Shown: one piece after another, positions 54,087 through 63,181 of the stretch
Numbering within the stretch: the stretch's first letter is position 1
How the letters are laid out: every line of letters begins with the position of its first letter
Assembly (NCBI GenBank): GCA_963714145.1
Contig: OY970235.1
Location: 6,200,001 to 6,264,000 of the forward strand
DNA from: JBBWZH01 sp035544115
GTDB lineage: Bacteria; Actinomycetota; Actinomycetes; Mycobacteriales; CADCTP01
Length of the DNA: 64,000 nucleotides
Direction of reading: 5' to 3'
Translations under genes and position numbers: made by a program
Notes under the pieces: model-generated
What the model saw: the letters and a program-made list of their open reading frames with translations, nothing else
Told to the model about the DNA's origin: nothing
Database searches by the model: none

Positions 54087-55730
54087 CTAACCGCCGAGGG
54101 CCTGGCTGACGACCGCTCGGGCCTCCTCCTGCACCTGGCCCAGGTGGGCCTCGCCGCGGAACGACTCCGCGTAGATCTTGTAGACGTCCTCGGTCCCGGA
54201 CGGCCGGGCCGCGAACCAGGCGTGCTCGGTCGTCACCTTCAGCCCACCGATGGCCGCGCCGTTGCCCGGCGCGCTGGTCAGCTTCTCGACGATCGGCTCG
54301 CCGGCCAGCTCGGTGGCGCCGACCTGGTCGGGGGTCAGCCTGGCCAGGATCGCCTTCTGCTCCCGACTGGCCGGCGCGTCGATCCGGGCGTACGCCGGAG
54401 CGCCGAACCGCCCGGTCAGCTCCTGGTAGTGCTCGCCCGGCGACCGGCCGGTGGTCGCGATGATCTCCGCGGCCAGCAGGGCCAGCAGCACGCCGTCCTT
54501 GTCGGTGGTCCAGACGCCGCCGTCCCGGCGCAGGAACGAGGCACCGGCGCTCTCCTCGCCGCCGAACCCGACCGAGCCGTCCAGCAGCCCCGGCACGAAC
54601 CACTTGAACCCGACCGGGACCTCGATCAGCGGCCGGCCCAGATCCGCCGCCACCCGGTCGATCATGGCCGAGGAGACCAGTGTCTTACCGACCGCCGAGC
54701 CCGCCGGCCAGGCGTCCCGGTGCCGGTACAGGTAGCCGATCGCGACCGCGAGGTAGTGGTTCGGGTTGAGCAGGCCGGCGTCCGGGGTGACGATGCCGTG
54801 CCGGTCGGCGTCGGCGTCGTTGCCGGTGCTGACCTGGTAGGCCTTCCGGTTCGCGATCAGAGAGGCCATCGCGTACGGGGACGAGCAGTCCATCCGGATC
54901 TTGCCGTCCCAGTCCAGCGTCATGAACCGCCAGGTGCGGTCGACCAGCGGGTTGACCACCGTGAGGTCCAGCCCGTAGCGGTCGCCGATCTCACCCCAGT
55001 AGCCGACGCTGGCCCCGCCGAGCGGGTCGGCGCCGATCCGCACGCCCGCGGTCCGGATGGCCGCCAGGTCGATGGCCGCCGGCAGATCGGCCACGTAGTG
55101 CTCGCGGAAGTCGTACTCGCCGGTGCTGTCGGCCTTCCTGGCCCGCTGGTACGGGATCCGGCGGACGCCGTCCAGGCCGCGCGCCAGCAGCGCGTTGGCC
55201 CGGTCGGCGATCCAGCTGGTGATGTCGGTGTCGGCCGGGCCGCCGTTCGGCGGGTTGTACTTGAAGCCGCCGTCGCTGGGCGGGTTGTGCGACGGGGTGA
55301 CCACCACGCCGTCGGCCCGGGCGGCGCCGGCGTGCTCCCGGTTGTGCCGCAGGATCGCGTGCGAGACCGAGGGCGTCGGGGTGTAGCCGTCGCGGGCGTC
55401 GACCAGCACGGTCACGCCGTTGGCCGCGAACACCTCCAGCGCGGTCACCGTGGCCGGCTCGGACAGCGCGTGCGTGTCCTTGCCCAGGAACAGCGGCCCG
55501 CCGATCCCGGCCTGCGTCCGGTACTCGCAGATGGCCTGGCTGGTCGCCGCGATGTGGTCCTCGTTGAAGGCCGTCCGCAGCGATGACCCGCGGTGTCCGG
55601 ACGTCCCGAACACCACCCGCTGCTCGGCCATCGCCGGATCCGGCCGCTGCGCGTAGTACGCCGTGACCAGCTTCGCCACGTCCACCAGGTCCGCCGGCTC
55701 CGCCGGCCGCCCGGCCCGCTCATGCACCAC
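54087..55730 (-). CDS. pgm: phosphoglucomutase (alpha-D-glucose-1,6-bisphosphate-dependent)
   Basis: Interconverts glucose 1-phosphate and glucose 6-phosphate. The 547-residue protein starts at GTG 55730, 6 bp after GGAGG. FGTSGHRGSSL lies near the N-terminus, the phosphoserine loop is VVTPSHNPPSDGG, the metal loop is GNDADADRHG, the sugar loop is GFGGEESAGASF and the phosphate-binding loop is ARPSGTEDVYKIY. Length and layout match E. coli-type Pgm. An acetyltransferase gene lies 46 bp upstream in the same direction. Confidence 0.96.
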   Translation of the reverse strand: MVHERAGRPAEPADLVDVAKLVTAYYAQRPDPAMAEQRVVFGTSGHRGSSLRTAFNEDHIAATSQAICEYRTQAGIGGPLFLGKDTHALSEPATVTALEVFAANGVTVLVDARDGYTPTPSVSHAILRHNREHAGAARADGVVVTPSHNPPSDGGFKYNPPNGGPADTDITSWIADRANALLARGLDGVRRIPYQRARKADSTGEYDFREHYVADLPAAIDLAAIRTAGVRIGADPLGGASVGYWGEIGDRYGLDLTVVNPLVDRTWRFMTLDWDGKIRMDCSSPYAMASLIANRKAYQVSTGNDADADRHGIVTPDAGLLNPNHYLAVAIGYLYRHRDAWPAGSAVGKTLVSSAMIDRVAADLGRPLIEVPVGFKWFVPGLLDGSVGFGGEESAGASFLRRDGGVWTTDKDGVLLALLAAEIIATTGRSPGEHYQELTGRFGAPAYARIDAPASREQKAILARLTPDQVGATELAGEPIVEKLTSAPGNGAAIGGLKVTTEHAWFAARPSGTEDVYKIYAESFRGEAHLGQVQEEARAVVSQALGG

Positions 55731-55776
55731 CCGACACCTCCGGTCTCGCCGTCCGGTCAACCCTAGGCCCGCCCGG

Positions 55777-56574
55777 TTACCGGTGCGCGAGCAGCCATTT
55801 CTCGGCGTAGTCGACAGCGTGCGCGAGCGGCAGCAGGCGGGCCGCGGCGGCGCCGACCCGGCCGTGCCGGACCAGGTCGGTCTCGGCTTCCAGGTCGTGG
55901 CCGAGCGCGGCGAAGTCGGTGGCGTCCAGATGGACCGCGGTGAACCCGCGCCAGATCCGGCCCTGCGGGGTGAGCAGGGCGCAGGCGTCCGGCCGGCTGG
56001 GCGGCGCCGGCAGCCGGTGCTCGGCCAGGTGGAACGCGGTGCACCGGTCGTAGCCCACGCCGAGCAGCAGGATCCGGGCGTCGGTGCCGGCCAGCCGGCC
56101 CAGCGGGGACGCCTCGCCGAGCTGTGCCGCCAGTTCGTGCGGGTGGAGCAGCCAACCGGCGGCCGGGCCCACCGCGGCGAACGACGTCTGCGGGTGCGCG
56201 CTGCGGACCGCCCCGGGCCAGGTGCGGACACACTCGGCGATCGCGCCCATCCGGCGGCTCGGCGTGCACACCGGGTCGAAGCCGGCCACGTGGTTGCGGA
56301 TCTCCGCCCACCAGGACTCCGGCGGCGGATCGTCCCAGGTGGACGGGTCGCGATTGTCCGCGGTCTGGCTCGGCACCACCACCGTGCCGGCCGGGCCGAG
56401 CACGTCCAGCAGGCTCCGCACCACCGCCGGCGCGGCCCCGGCGACCCAGCCGAGCGCGCGCAGCGAGGAGTGCACGAGCAGCGTCTCCCCCGGCCGGACG
56501 CCCAGCCGGCGAAGATCGTCGACGAGCGCTGCCGTGGTCAACGCCGGGCGCCCACGCGCCGGACGGACGGTCAC
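55777..56574 (-). CDS. AAC(3) family N-acetyltransferase
   Basis: A 265-residue protein of the antibiotic N-acetyltransferase (AAC(3)) superfamily: ETLLVHSSLRALGWVAG, GTVVVPSQTADNRDPSTW, FDPVCTPSRRMGAIAECVRT, GVGYDRCTAFHLAEHRLP. These surround the acetyl-CoA site and catalytic His/Asp of the family. Start GTG 56574. Family members modify 3-amino groups of aminoglycosides, but many chromosomal actinobacterial copies have other or unknown substrates. It is likely co-transcribed with pgm. Confidence 0.92.
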   Translation of the reverse strand: MTVRPARGRPALTTAALVDDLRRLGVRPGETLLVHSSLRALGWVAGAAPAVVRSLLDVLGPAGTVVVPSQTADNRDPSTWDDPPPESWWAEIRNHVAGFDPVCTPSRRMGAIAECVRTWPGAVRSAHPQTSFAAVGPAAGWLLHPHELAAQLGEASPLGRLAGTDARILLLGVGYDRCTAFHLAEHRLPAPPSRPDACALLTPQGRIWRGFTAVHLDATDFAALGHDLEAETDLVRHGRVGAAAARLLPLAHAVDYAEKWLLAHR

Positions 56575-56685
56575 GAGCCGGCATTACACCACGACCGATG
56601 TCGGAAGTCTGCTACTCGCAGGTCAGCCTCGCCGGCCCGGCGCGACACCCGACCCAGTGGCCAGCCCAGCGGCCACCCCAACGCA

Positions 56686-56770
56686 GGGACGGCTCAGCGC
56701 CGGGGACGGCTCAGCGCCGGGGACGGCTCAGCGCCGGGGACGGCTCAGCGCTGGGGACGGCTCAGCGCAG
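56686..56770. repeat. five 17-bp tandem units covering a stop codon
   Basis: GGGACGGCTCAGCGCCG repeats at 56686, 56703, 56720, 56737 and 56754 with two changes in the last two units. The last contains the TGA (TCA on this strand) and final codons of the reverse-strand XRE regulator, so the gene end is copied four times downstream of the gene. Confidence 0.9.
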
Positions 56771-58042
56771 CGAGGCGGTGAGGCGCGGGTAGACCGCGCG
56801 TACCGCGGAATGCCGGTGCCGGCGGGCCAGGGTGTGCGCGAGCCGGCGCAGGTCGAGCCGGATCGTGGCCGAGTCGACCAGCTCCACCGGGTCCAGCAGC
56901 TCGGTGGTGAGCGTGCAGGCGCGCTGCACGTCGCCGGCCTCGGCGTGGGCCAGCGCCTGCCGCACGCCGAACCGGGCCCGGGCCCGGCGGGCGCTGGCCG
57001 GGATCCGCGGCAGTTCCCGGTCCAGGATCGCGGCGGCGTCCCCGGGCCGGCCCAGGTCGTGCAGGCACCAGGCGGTGACGACCTGGTCCAGGTTGGGCAC
57101 CGTGGACGAGCCGAGCAACGGGTGCGGCAAGGCCGCGCTCCAGTCGGCGGCGAGCAGGTTCGACGCCCGGTCCAGCATCCGGCGGCAGGCGTCGTAGTCG
57201 CCGGCCAGCGCGTGCCCCTGTGCCTCCCGCTGCGCGGCCAGGCCGCGCACCCGGGGCAGCGTGCCCGGCCGTTGCTGGGCGGCCCGGGCCAGCGCGATGG
57301 TCCGCCGGGCGTCGTCCCGGTAGAGGGCGATCTCGGCCTGCCGGATCAGCGTGTACGCGGCCAGGTCGCCGTCCCCGGCGGTAGCGGCGAGCTCGGTGGC
57401 CCGGTCGGTCCACCAGGTCGCGGCCCGGTCGTCGCCGGCCTCCTGGGACATCCAGCCGGCGTACTCGGCGCACCGGCCGGCGAGCAGCAGCAGGCCGTCG
57501 CGGGTACCGCCGCCGCCGGCCGCGCTGGCCATCCCGCGCAGCGCCTGGGTCATCATGATCGCGCTCGGCAGCACCGCGCCCGGGCTGGCCAGCTGGCCCA
57601 ACCGGCGCGACTCGTCGAACATCGCCCGGAACGCCAGCAGCGCGGACTCGTCCCTGGCCGCCGCGGTGCTGGCCCGGGTGCTGAACCCGATGCCGAGGAA
57701 GGACGCCGCCCCGAGCGACAGCAGGTCGCGCCGGCGCATCGGCCTGAACTCACCTGCGCCGTCAGCCGCAAGACTCACTACCCACACCTCGCCGTCGTCC
57801 CCGGGGTCGAGCGGCGGCGCGGGGCGGGTCGAGCGCGCCAGCGCGCTGAGCTCGCCACCCGCACTGAGCGCGGCATCGCAGCTGCGCGCCAGCACGGTGC
57901 CGGCCGGCTTCTGACCGGTCTCGACCTTGCTGAGATAGCTCTTGCTGTAGTGGACCTGTGCGGCCAGCCCGGCCAGGGAGAGACCCGCCTCCAGGCGCCG
58001 GCGCCGCAGCTCCGATCCGAACGGTGACAGCTTGCCGGCCAC
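56762..58042 (-). CDS. XRE-family regulator with internal twin-arginine-like segment and TPR-like domain
   Basis: A 426-residue protein starting at GTG 58042 behind AGGGGG. The N-terminal helix-turn-helix reads LRRRRLEAGLSLAGLAAQVH and YSKSYLSKVETGQKP. A middle segment MRRRDLLSLGAASFLGIGF looks like a twin-arginine signal although it is internal; the feature is seen in a known group of Streptomyces XRE regulators. The rest is helical, TPR-like. It is divergent from a small two-TM protein gene, with an AT-richer 155-bp region between them that probably holds both promoters. Confidence 0.88.
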   Translation of the reverse strand: MAGKLSPFGSELRRRRLEAGLSLAGLAAQVHYSKSYLSKVETGQKPAGTVLARSCDAALSAGGELSALARSTRPAPPLDPGDDGEVWVVSLAADGAGEFRPMRRRDLLSLGAASFLGIGFSTRASTAAARDESALLAFRAMFDESRRLGQLASPGAVLPSAIMMTQALRGMASAAGGGGTRDGLLLLAGRCAEYAGWMSQEAGDDRAATWWTDRATELAATAGDGDLAAYTLIRQAEIALYRDDARRTIALARAAQQRPGTLPRVRGLAAQREAQGHALAGDYDACRRMLDRASNLLAADWSAALPHPLLGSSTVPNLDQVVTAWCLHDLGRPGDAAAILDRELPRIPASARRARARFGVRQALAHAEAGDVQRACTLTTELLDPVELVDSATIRLDLRRLAHTLARRHRHSAVRAVYPRLTASLR

Positions 58043-58197
58043 GGCACCCCCTGTTTCCCGTTGCCTGCTGACGCTGGGTGCAGGGCACCTCTCGTCAACT
58101 GAAGAGAAAGTAGCAGGATTGATATTTGAAGCAATGCAACGAGGTTGATGCGCCACCAACGGTAATAGTGAGTGAACAGGCATCACCAGGAGGACAG

Positions 58198-58500
58198 ATG
58201 TTCACAGATCAGGCTGAAATGCCCACCGCGGCGGTGTCCCGAGGGCGGCCCGACCTGGCGAGCCGGGCGGTGCTGAGCGTGCTGTTCACCGGGGTCCAGG
58301 TCTGGGCGATCACCGTCGCGGTGCTGCACGTACCGGTCGGTGGCGCGGAGCGGGTGGCGCTGGCGGCCGCGCTGGCCGCGGCCGTGATCACCGTGCTGGA
58401 CGCCTGGCACGAGCTGTGGACGCGGTCCCGGCGGCTGCTGGGCCGGCAGCACCTGGTCTGGGCCGCGGCGACCGACGGCACCCCACCCGGCCCGCGGTAG
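58198..58500 (+). CDS. small membrane protein of unknown function
   Basis: A 100-residue protein starting at ATG 58198, 4 bp after AGGAGG, a decisive signal. Two TM helices (AVLSVLFTGVQVWAITVAVL and RVALAAALAAAVITVLDAW) separated by a short loop; a basic segment LWTRSRRLLGRQH follows. I do not recognise the family. It is divergent from the XRE regulator and may be its target. Confidence 0.75.
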   Translation: MFTDQAEMPTAAVSRGRPDLASRAVLSVLFTGVQVWAITVAVLHVPVGGAERVALAAALAAAVITVLDAWHELWTRSRRLLGRQHLVWAAATDGTPPGPR

Positions 58501-58557
58501 CCGTCCACCGACCGGCCAGGCCGATCGGATGGCGCCCGGCCCCGCGCCGCCGCCGGC

Positions 58558-59232
58558 CTAGCCAGCCGGTTCGGTCGGCTCCAGCACCTTGATCCGGACC
58601 GCGCGGAACTGCTTCGGCACCTGCTGCAGCACCCGCAGCCGCGGGTCCGGCACGTCCAGGTGCGGCTCGGTGACCAGCGGTCGCAGCCCGGCCAGCCGCG
58701 GATCGGCCAGCACGCCCTCCACCGCCCGCCGATCGCCACCGGTGATCAGCCCGGCCAGCCCGGACCGGGCCGGCACCAGCGTGCCGGCGGCGACGTCCGC
58801 GGCGGCCGACAGCGCCATCTTGACCTGCCCCTCCCGACGCCGGGCGAACCTCTGCTGGGACCAGCCGCCGGCCGCCGACCGGCCATGCACCTGCCGGGAC
58901 CCCACCTTGGACGCGACCAGCCGCGTTCCGTCGAACACGCCCGCCGCGTACCCGCCGAGCCGGACCAGCAGCACACCGACCCGCCGCTCGGCCAGGGCGT
59001 GCGCGACCAGGCCGCCGTCGGCCGCGGCCGGATCGACCGGGAGCGGCGGGAACGGCACCCGGCACGCGGCCACGGCCCCGTCCGCCGCGGTGAAGAGCAC
59101 CTCGGTCGGCCCGGCGGTGCACCCGGCCGGCCCGTGCCGCTCGGCGAACCGGACCAGCCACCCGGCCAGCCGCTCCGGATCGACGCTGACCCACCGCCCC
59201 TCGGCGGCGGCCGCATCGGCTGGGCGGGGCAT
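58558..59232 (-). CDS. acVLRF1 family peptidyl-tRNA hydrolase (Vms1/ANKZF1-like)
   Basis: A 224-residue protein matching actinobacterial Vms1-like release factor 1. The conserved block KVGSRQVHGRSAAGGWSQQR with FARRR carries the catalytic Gln region of VLRF1 domains, which release nascent chains from stalled ribosomes by cleaving tRNA. GGYAAGVFDGTRLVASKVG precedes it; a C-terminal LDVPDPRLRVLQQVPKQFR follows. Start ATG 59232. It stands alone, divergent from the cellulase gene. Confidence 0.9.
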   Translation of the reverse strand: MPRPADAAAAEGRWVSVDPERLAGWLVRFAERHGPAGCTAGPTEVLFTAADGAVAACRVPFPPLPVDPAAADGGLVAHALAERRVGVLLVRLGGYAAGVFDGTRLVASKVGSRQVHGRSAAGGWSQQRFARRREGQVKMALSAAADVAAGTLVPARSGLAGLITGGDRRAVEGVLADPRLAGLRPLVTEPHLDVPDPRLRVLQQVPKQFRAVRIKVLEPTEPAG

Positions 59233-59515
59233 CTGCTCAGCCTAGGCGCCCGCGCGCCGCTTTGACCGGGCCGGCTCGGCCACGGCACCGGCGCTGGGTG
59301 GTCCGAATGGCGACCCTTGTGCCGCTGCGTCCTTCCGGCCTACGCTCTGTTGCACCACGCGGGTGTCATCACCCAGTTCCGCGCATTCGGCCGCGCGGAT
59401 CCCGGTTCCGGTCGTCGAGTCCTTCCCGACGATTCCCGGTCCCGCCCCGGCTGCGGCCGCGCGTCGGCCGCAGCCCCGGAGCGGGGCCCCTCCATCCCCC
59501 CGCGAGGAGAGCACG

Positions 59516-61282
59516 ATGTCACGACGCTTCTGGCGTCCCCGTCCAATGGTGGCCGGGATAGCCGCCGCCGGCCTGGTCTCGGCCGCGGCGGTGGCACTTA
59601 CCGCCGCCCCAGCATCCGCGGCCCCTGGCTGTCGGGTGGACGTCACCACGAACAGCTGGGACGTCGGTTTCACGGCGAACTTCACGCTGACCAACACCGG
59701 TGACGCGATGACGAGTTGGCGGCTCACGTTCACGCTGCCCAACGGGCAGGTCAGCACCAACAACTGGTCAGCCAACTGGTCGCAGAGCGGCACCACGGTC
59801 ACCGCCACGAACATGAGCTGGAACGGCGCCCTGGCCACCGGCCAGAACACGACGTTCGGCTTCAACGGCACGAAGCCGGCCAACTCGGCCAGCCCGGTGC
59901 CGACCAACTTCGCGGTCAACGGCACGGCATGCGGTGGCATCCCGCCGACCAGCCCGCCGACGAGCCCACCCACCAGCCCGCCGACCAGCCCGCCCACCAG
60001 CCCGCCGACCACCCAGCCGCCGGTCGGTAACCACTTCGACAACCCGTTCGTCGGCGCCAAGTTCTACGTGAACCCGGAATGGTCGGCGCGGGCCGCGGGC
60101 GAGGCCGGCGGTAGCCGGATCGCCAACCAGTCGACCGGCGTCTGGCTGGACCGGATCGCCGCGATCGCCGGCACGGCCACCGCACGTGGGCTGGCCGCGC
60201 ACCTGGACACCGCGCTGACCCAGGCCACCGGCACCCAGCAGGTGGCGATCGAGTTCGTCATCTACGACCTGCCCGGCCGGGACTGCGCCGCGCTGGCGTC
60301 GAACGGCGAGATCGCCCCGGCCGACCTGGCCCGGTACCAGACGCAGTACATCGACCCGATCGCCGCGATCATGTCCCAGGCCAAGTACGCCAACCTGCGG
60401 ATCGTCACCGTGATCGAGCCCGACTCGCTGCCCAACCTGGTGACCAACGTCAGCAGCGCGGGCGCGACGCCGGAGTGCGGCGTGATGAACCAGAACGGCA
60501 ACTACGTGAAGGGCGTTCAGTACGCGCTGAACAAGCTGCACGCGATCCCGAACGTGTACACCTACATCGACGCCGGGCACTCCGGCTGGCTGGGTTGGGA
60601 CACCAACCTCGGCCCGGCCATCTCGCTGTTCGCACAGGTCGCGCAGGGCACCACGGCCGGCTTCGCGAGCGTCGACGGCTTCATCACCGACACCGCCAAC
60701 ACCACCCCGCTGACCGAGCCGTTCCTGACCAACCCGGACCTGAACATCGGTGGCCAGCCGGTCCGCTCGTCGAACTTCTACCAGTTCAACCCGTTCCTGG
60801 CCGAACTGCCGTTCGCCCAGGCGTTCGCCGCCCGGGCCAAGGCGGCCGGGTTCAGCCAGAACCTCGGCATGCTGATCGACACCTCGCGCAACGGGTGGGG
60901 CGGCCCGAACCGGCCGACCGCGGTCAGCACGTCGACCGTCCTGAACACCTACGTCGACCAGTCGCGCATCGACCGGCGCCCCAGCCGCGGCAACTGGTGC
61001 AACCCGACCGGAGCCGGCCTGGGCATCCGCCCGGTCGCCCAGCCGGCCGCCAGCATCGACGCCTACGTCTGGATCAAGCCGCCGGGCGAGTCCGACGGCT
61101 CCAGCACCATGATCCCGAACAACGAGGGCAAGGGCTTCGACCGGATGTGCGACCCGACCTACACCGGCAACCCGCGCAACAACAACCAGCCGACCAACGC
61201 GCTGCCCAACGCACCGATCTCGGGCCAGTGGTTCCCGGCACAGTTCGCGCAGCTCATGGCGAACGCGTTCCCGGCGCTGTAA
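59516..61282 (+). CDS. secreted GH6 cellulase with N-terminal CBM2
   Basis: A 588-residue enzyme starting at ATG 59516 behind GAGGAGAG. The signal peptide (1-35) ends ASAAPG. A CBM2 cellulose-binding module (about 37-140) has W residues in NSWDVGF, MTSWRLTF, NNWSANWSQ and FGFNGT. A linker of PPTS repeats (about 142-165) leads to the GH6 domain: AKFYVNPEWSARA, VIYDLPGRDCAALASNGE (catalytic-acid region), IVTVIEPDSLPNLV, YIDAGHSGWLGW, DTSRNGWGGP and WCNPTGAGLG. It acts outside the cell on cellulose, probably as endoglucanase or cellobiohydrolase. A strong terminator follows. Confidence 0.96.
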   Translation: MSRRFWRPRPMVAGIAAAGLVSAAAVALTAAPASAAPGCRVDVTTNSWDVGFTANFTLTNTGDAMTSWRLTFTLPNGQVSTNNWSANWSQSGTTVTATNMSWNGALATGQNTTFGFNGTKPANSASPVPTNFAVNGTACGGIPPTSPPTSPPTSPPTSPPTSPPTTQPPVGNHFDNPFVGAKFYVNPEWSARAAGEAGGSRIANQSTGVWLDRIAAIAGTATARGLAAHLDTALTQATGTQQVAIEFVIYDLPGRDCAALASNGEIAPADLARYQTQYIDPIAAIMSQAKYANLRIVTVIEPDSLPNLVTNVSSAGATPECGVMNQNGNYVKGVQYALNKLHAIPNVYTYIDAGHSGWLGWDTNLGPAISLFAQVAQGTTAGFASVDGFITDTANTTPLTEPFLTNPDLNIGGQPVRSSNFYQFNPFLAELPFAQAFAARAKAAGFSQNLGMLIDTSRNGWGGPNRPTAVSTSTVLNTYVDQSRIDRRPSRGNWCNPTGAGLGIRPVAQPAASIDAYVWIKPPGESDGSSTMIPNNEGKGFDRMCDPTYTGNPRNNNQPTNALPNAPISGQWFPAQFAQLMANAFPAL

Positions 61283-61324
61283 GCAGGCACCGGCGCGGGC
61301 CCCGCTGAGGGCCTGAACGCACCC

Positions 61325-61368
61325 GCGGGCCCGGCCGCGACCACCTCGGTGGTCACGGCCGGGCCCGC
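61325..61368 (+). terminator. terminator of the cellulase gene
   Basis: Arms GGGCCCGGCCGCGACCACC and GGTGGTCACGGCCGGGCCC, extended by GC on each side, pair at 20 of 21 positions with a two-base loop, 43 bp after the stop. Three degenerate 17-bp GGGCCCGCCGCC-type repeats follow to 61420. Confidence 0.88.
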
Positions 61369-61611
61369 CGCCATGTCTAGGCGGGCCCGCCGCATGTCCG
61401 GGCCCGCCGCCAGGTCGCCCGGGCTACGAGCCCACCGCCATCCGGCCCGGCCGCCGGTGCGCCGCCCGGCCGGGTCGGTCCGGGCCGGCCACCTGCCTGC
61501 GTCATGCCGATCACCAGGCCGGTTATGTCGGTCCGGCGGCCGCCCTTGGCCCGGACCGGGCCATTCGCTGAGGCTGGCGCGGCGATCGGGGGCGGCTGGC
61601 AAGGGGGCGGG

Positions 61612-62514
61612 ATGAGGGCACTTCGGGCGGCGCTGGCCGGCGCGGCGCTCGCGGGTATCGCGTTGTCCGGCGGCTGTACCGGCGAGGCGGCCACGCCGGC
61701 ACAGCCAGCGGTGGCCGAACCGCTCACCGCTGCCCAGGCGACGATGCTGGACCGCGCCGAGGAGCGGCTGATCGCCGGCTGCATGCGGCAACAGGGCTTC
61801 CGGTACTGGGAGTCGACGCACCCGTCCAGCGGCGAGCAGCCACCCGGGTACGTGCTCACCGACGTCGCCGAAGCCCGCGCCCACGGCTACCGCAGCGTCA
61901 CCTCGGTCACGCCGAGCAACGCGGAACTGGCGGCCGACCCCAACCTGAAGTACGTGCACGGGCTGCCCGCCGAGCGGCAGAAGGCGTACTCGACCGCGCT
62001 CAACGGCAGCCTGGCGCCGGGGCGGCAGATCAACATCCGGGTGGCCGGCGGCGGCGTGATCGGCCGCGGCACCGACGGCTGCGTCGCCGAGGCCGAGCGC
62101 GGCCTCTACGGCGATCTCGCCGCCTGGTCAACCGCCACCGTCCAGGTGGACACCCTCACCGGGCAGATCCCGCCGCGGGTGCTGACCGACCGGCGGTACC
62201 TGAGCGCGCAGGCCGCCTGGGCCGGCTGCATGCGCGCCGCCGGCCAGCCCTACCGGACGCCGACCGATATCCGGGACCGCCTCGGCGAGCTGGCCGGCCG
62301 CGCCGCCAGCCCGGCCGCCGAACAGTCGGCCGAGATCAAGGTCGCGGTGGCCGAGGCCGGCTGCGCGCAACGGACCGGTCTCGGCCGGGTCGCGGCGGCC
62401 GTCGACCGCGAACTCCGGGACGCGCTGAGCCCGACCGACCGCGCCCTCCTGCAGGCCTACCGGCGGCTGCAGCAGGCGGCGCTGCCCCAGGCGCAGGCCG
62501 CGCTCGCCCGCTGA
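61612..62514 (+). CDS. secreted lipoprotein of unknown function
   Basis: A 300-residue protein starting at ATG 61612 with GGGGGCGGG upstream. The lipobox is LSGGC near residue 22. The mature part has CMRQQGFRYWES, RQKAYSTALNG, GTDGCVAEAERGLYG, WAGCMRAAGQPYRTP and a late AEAGCAQRTGLG, i.e. four or five Cys placed in small repeats, and helical C-terminal LQAYRRLQQAALPQAQAAL. Similar Cys-containing lipoproteins occur widely in Actinomycetes, but I know no function. It lies in the same direction as the cellulase and the inhibitor-like gene. Confidence 0.8.
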   Translation: MRALRAALAGAALAGIALSGGCTGEAATPAQPAVAEPLTAAQATMLDRAEERLIAGCMRQQGFRYWESTHPSSGEQPPGYVLTDVAEARAHGYRSVTSVTPSNAELAADPNLKYVHGLPAERQKAYSTALNGSLAPGRQINIRVAGGGVIGRGTDGCVAEAERGLYGDLAAWSTATVQVDTLTGQIPPRVLTDRRYLSAQAAWAGCMRAAGQPYRTPTDIRDRLGELAGRAASPAAEQSAEIKVAVAEAGCAQRTGLGRVAAAVDRELRDALSPTDRALLQAYRRLQQAALPQAQAALAR

Positions 62515-62586
62515 CGGCGGCGCCCGCTCACCCGACCCGGCCGGGGCATCCGGCCGGGGCCTGTCCCACCGACGAAAGGAGCCGCA

Positions 62587-63054
62587 GTGCGGCTGCGAAG
62601 AATCACCACCCTGCTGGCCGGGCTGGCGCTGGCGGTCACCGGATCGCTGCTGTCCGCCGGGCAGGCGAACGCCTACGACTACTACGTCGGCAACGGCGAC
62701 ATCGCCACCTGCCCGTCCGGTGACTTCTGCATCTCCGCCAACGACTGGGGCTTCGGCACCATCTACGGCTGGTTCGGCACCGACCGGGACTGGTACCGCA
62801 ACGACGGCGGCAACGCCGGGCCGAACAACAAGGACCGCAGCTGGTACAACAACGGCACCAGCGGGCTGAGCGTCGTCGTGTTCAAGTACGGCAACGGCGG
62901 GTCGGGCAACCCGAGCACCCCGACGGTCTGCCTGCGGCGCGGCTACTACGCCGACTTCAACAGCACCGGCGCCGGCGGCGGCCTGAACCAGGGCTCGGCG
63001 CACGTCTGGTCCAGCTCCTGCCAGGGCGCACCCGCGATCGGCCATTCGTTCTGA
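62587..63054 (+). CDS. secreted peptidase-inhibitor I36-like protein
   Basis: A 155-residue protein starting at GTG 62587, 5 bp after AAGGAG. The signal peptide ends QANAYD. The mature part resembles the I36/SMI family of Streptomyces inhibitors and related small beta-proteins: CPSGDFCISANDWGFGTIYG, WYRNDGGNAGPNNKDRSWYN and NQGSAHVWSSS, with four Cys that can pair. Assignment rests on these blocks and the spacing of Cys. It would act outside the cell. A strong bidirectional terminator follows. Confidence 0.82.
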   Translation: MRLRRITTLLAGLALAVTGSLLSAGQANAYDYYVGNGDIATCPSGDFCISANDWGFGTIYGWFGTDRDWYRNDGGNAGPNNKDRSWYNNGTSGLSVVVFKYGNGGSGNPSTPTVCLRRGYYADFNSTGAGGGLNQGSAHVWSSSCQGAPAIGHSF

Positions 63055-63068
63055 CCGACCGCTCCGGC

Positions 63069-63116
63069 CCGGTGGTCCGGCCCGGTGACCCACGGGTGAC
63101 CGGGCCGGACCACCGG
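63069..63116. terminator. bidirectional terminator between inhibitor and SDR genes
   Basis: Two 23-base arms, starting CCGGTGGTCCGGCCCGG and ending CCGGGCCGGACCACCGG, pair at all but one position with a two-base loop between the convergent genes. Confidence 0.88.
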
Positions 63117-63181
63117 CCAGCCAACCCGCCGTCCGGCCGGATGGTCGGTCGGACGGGCCGGTCAGACCCGGTTCGGGCCGG

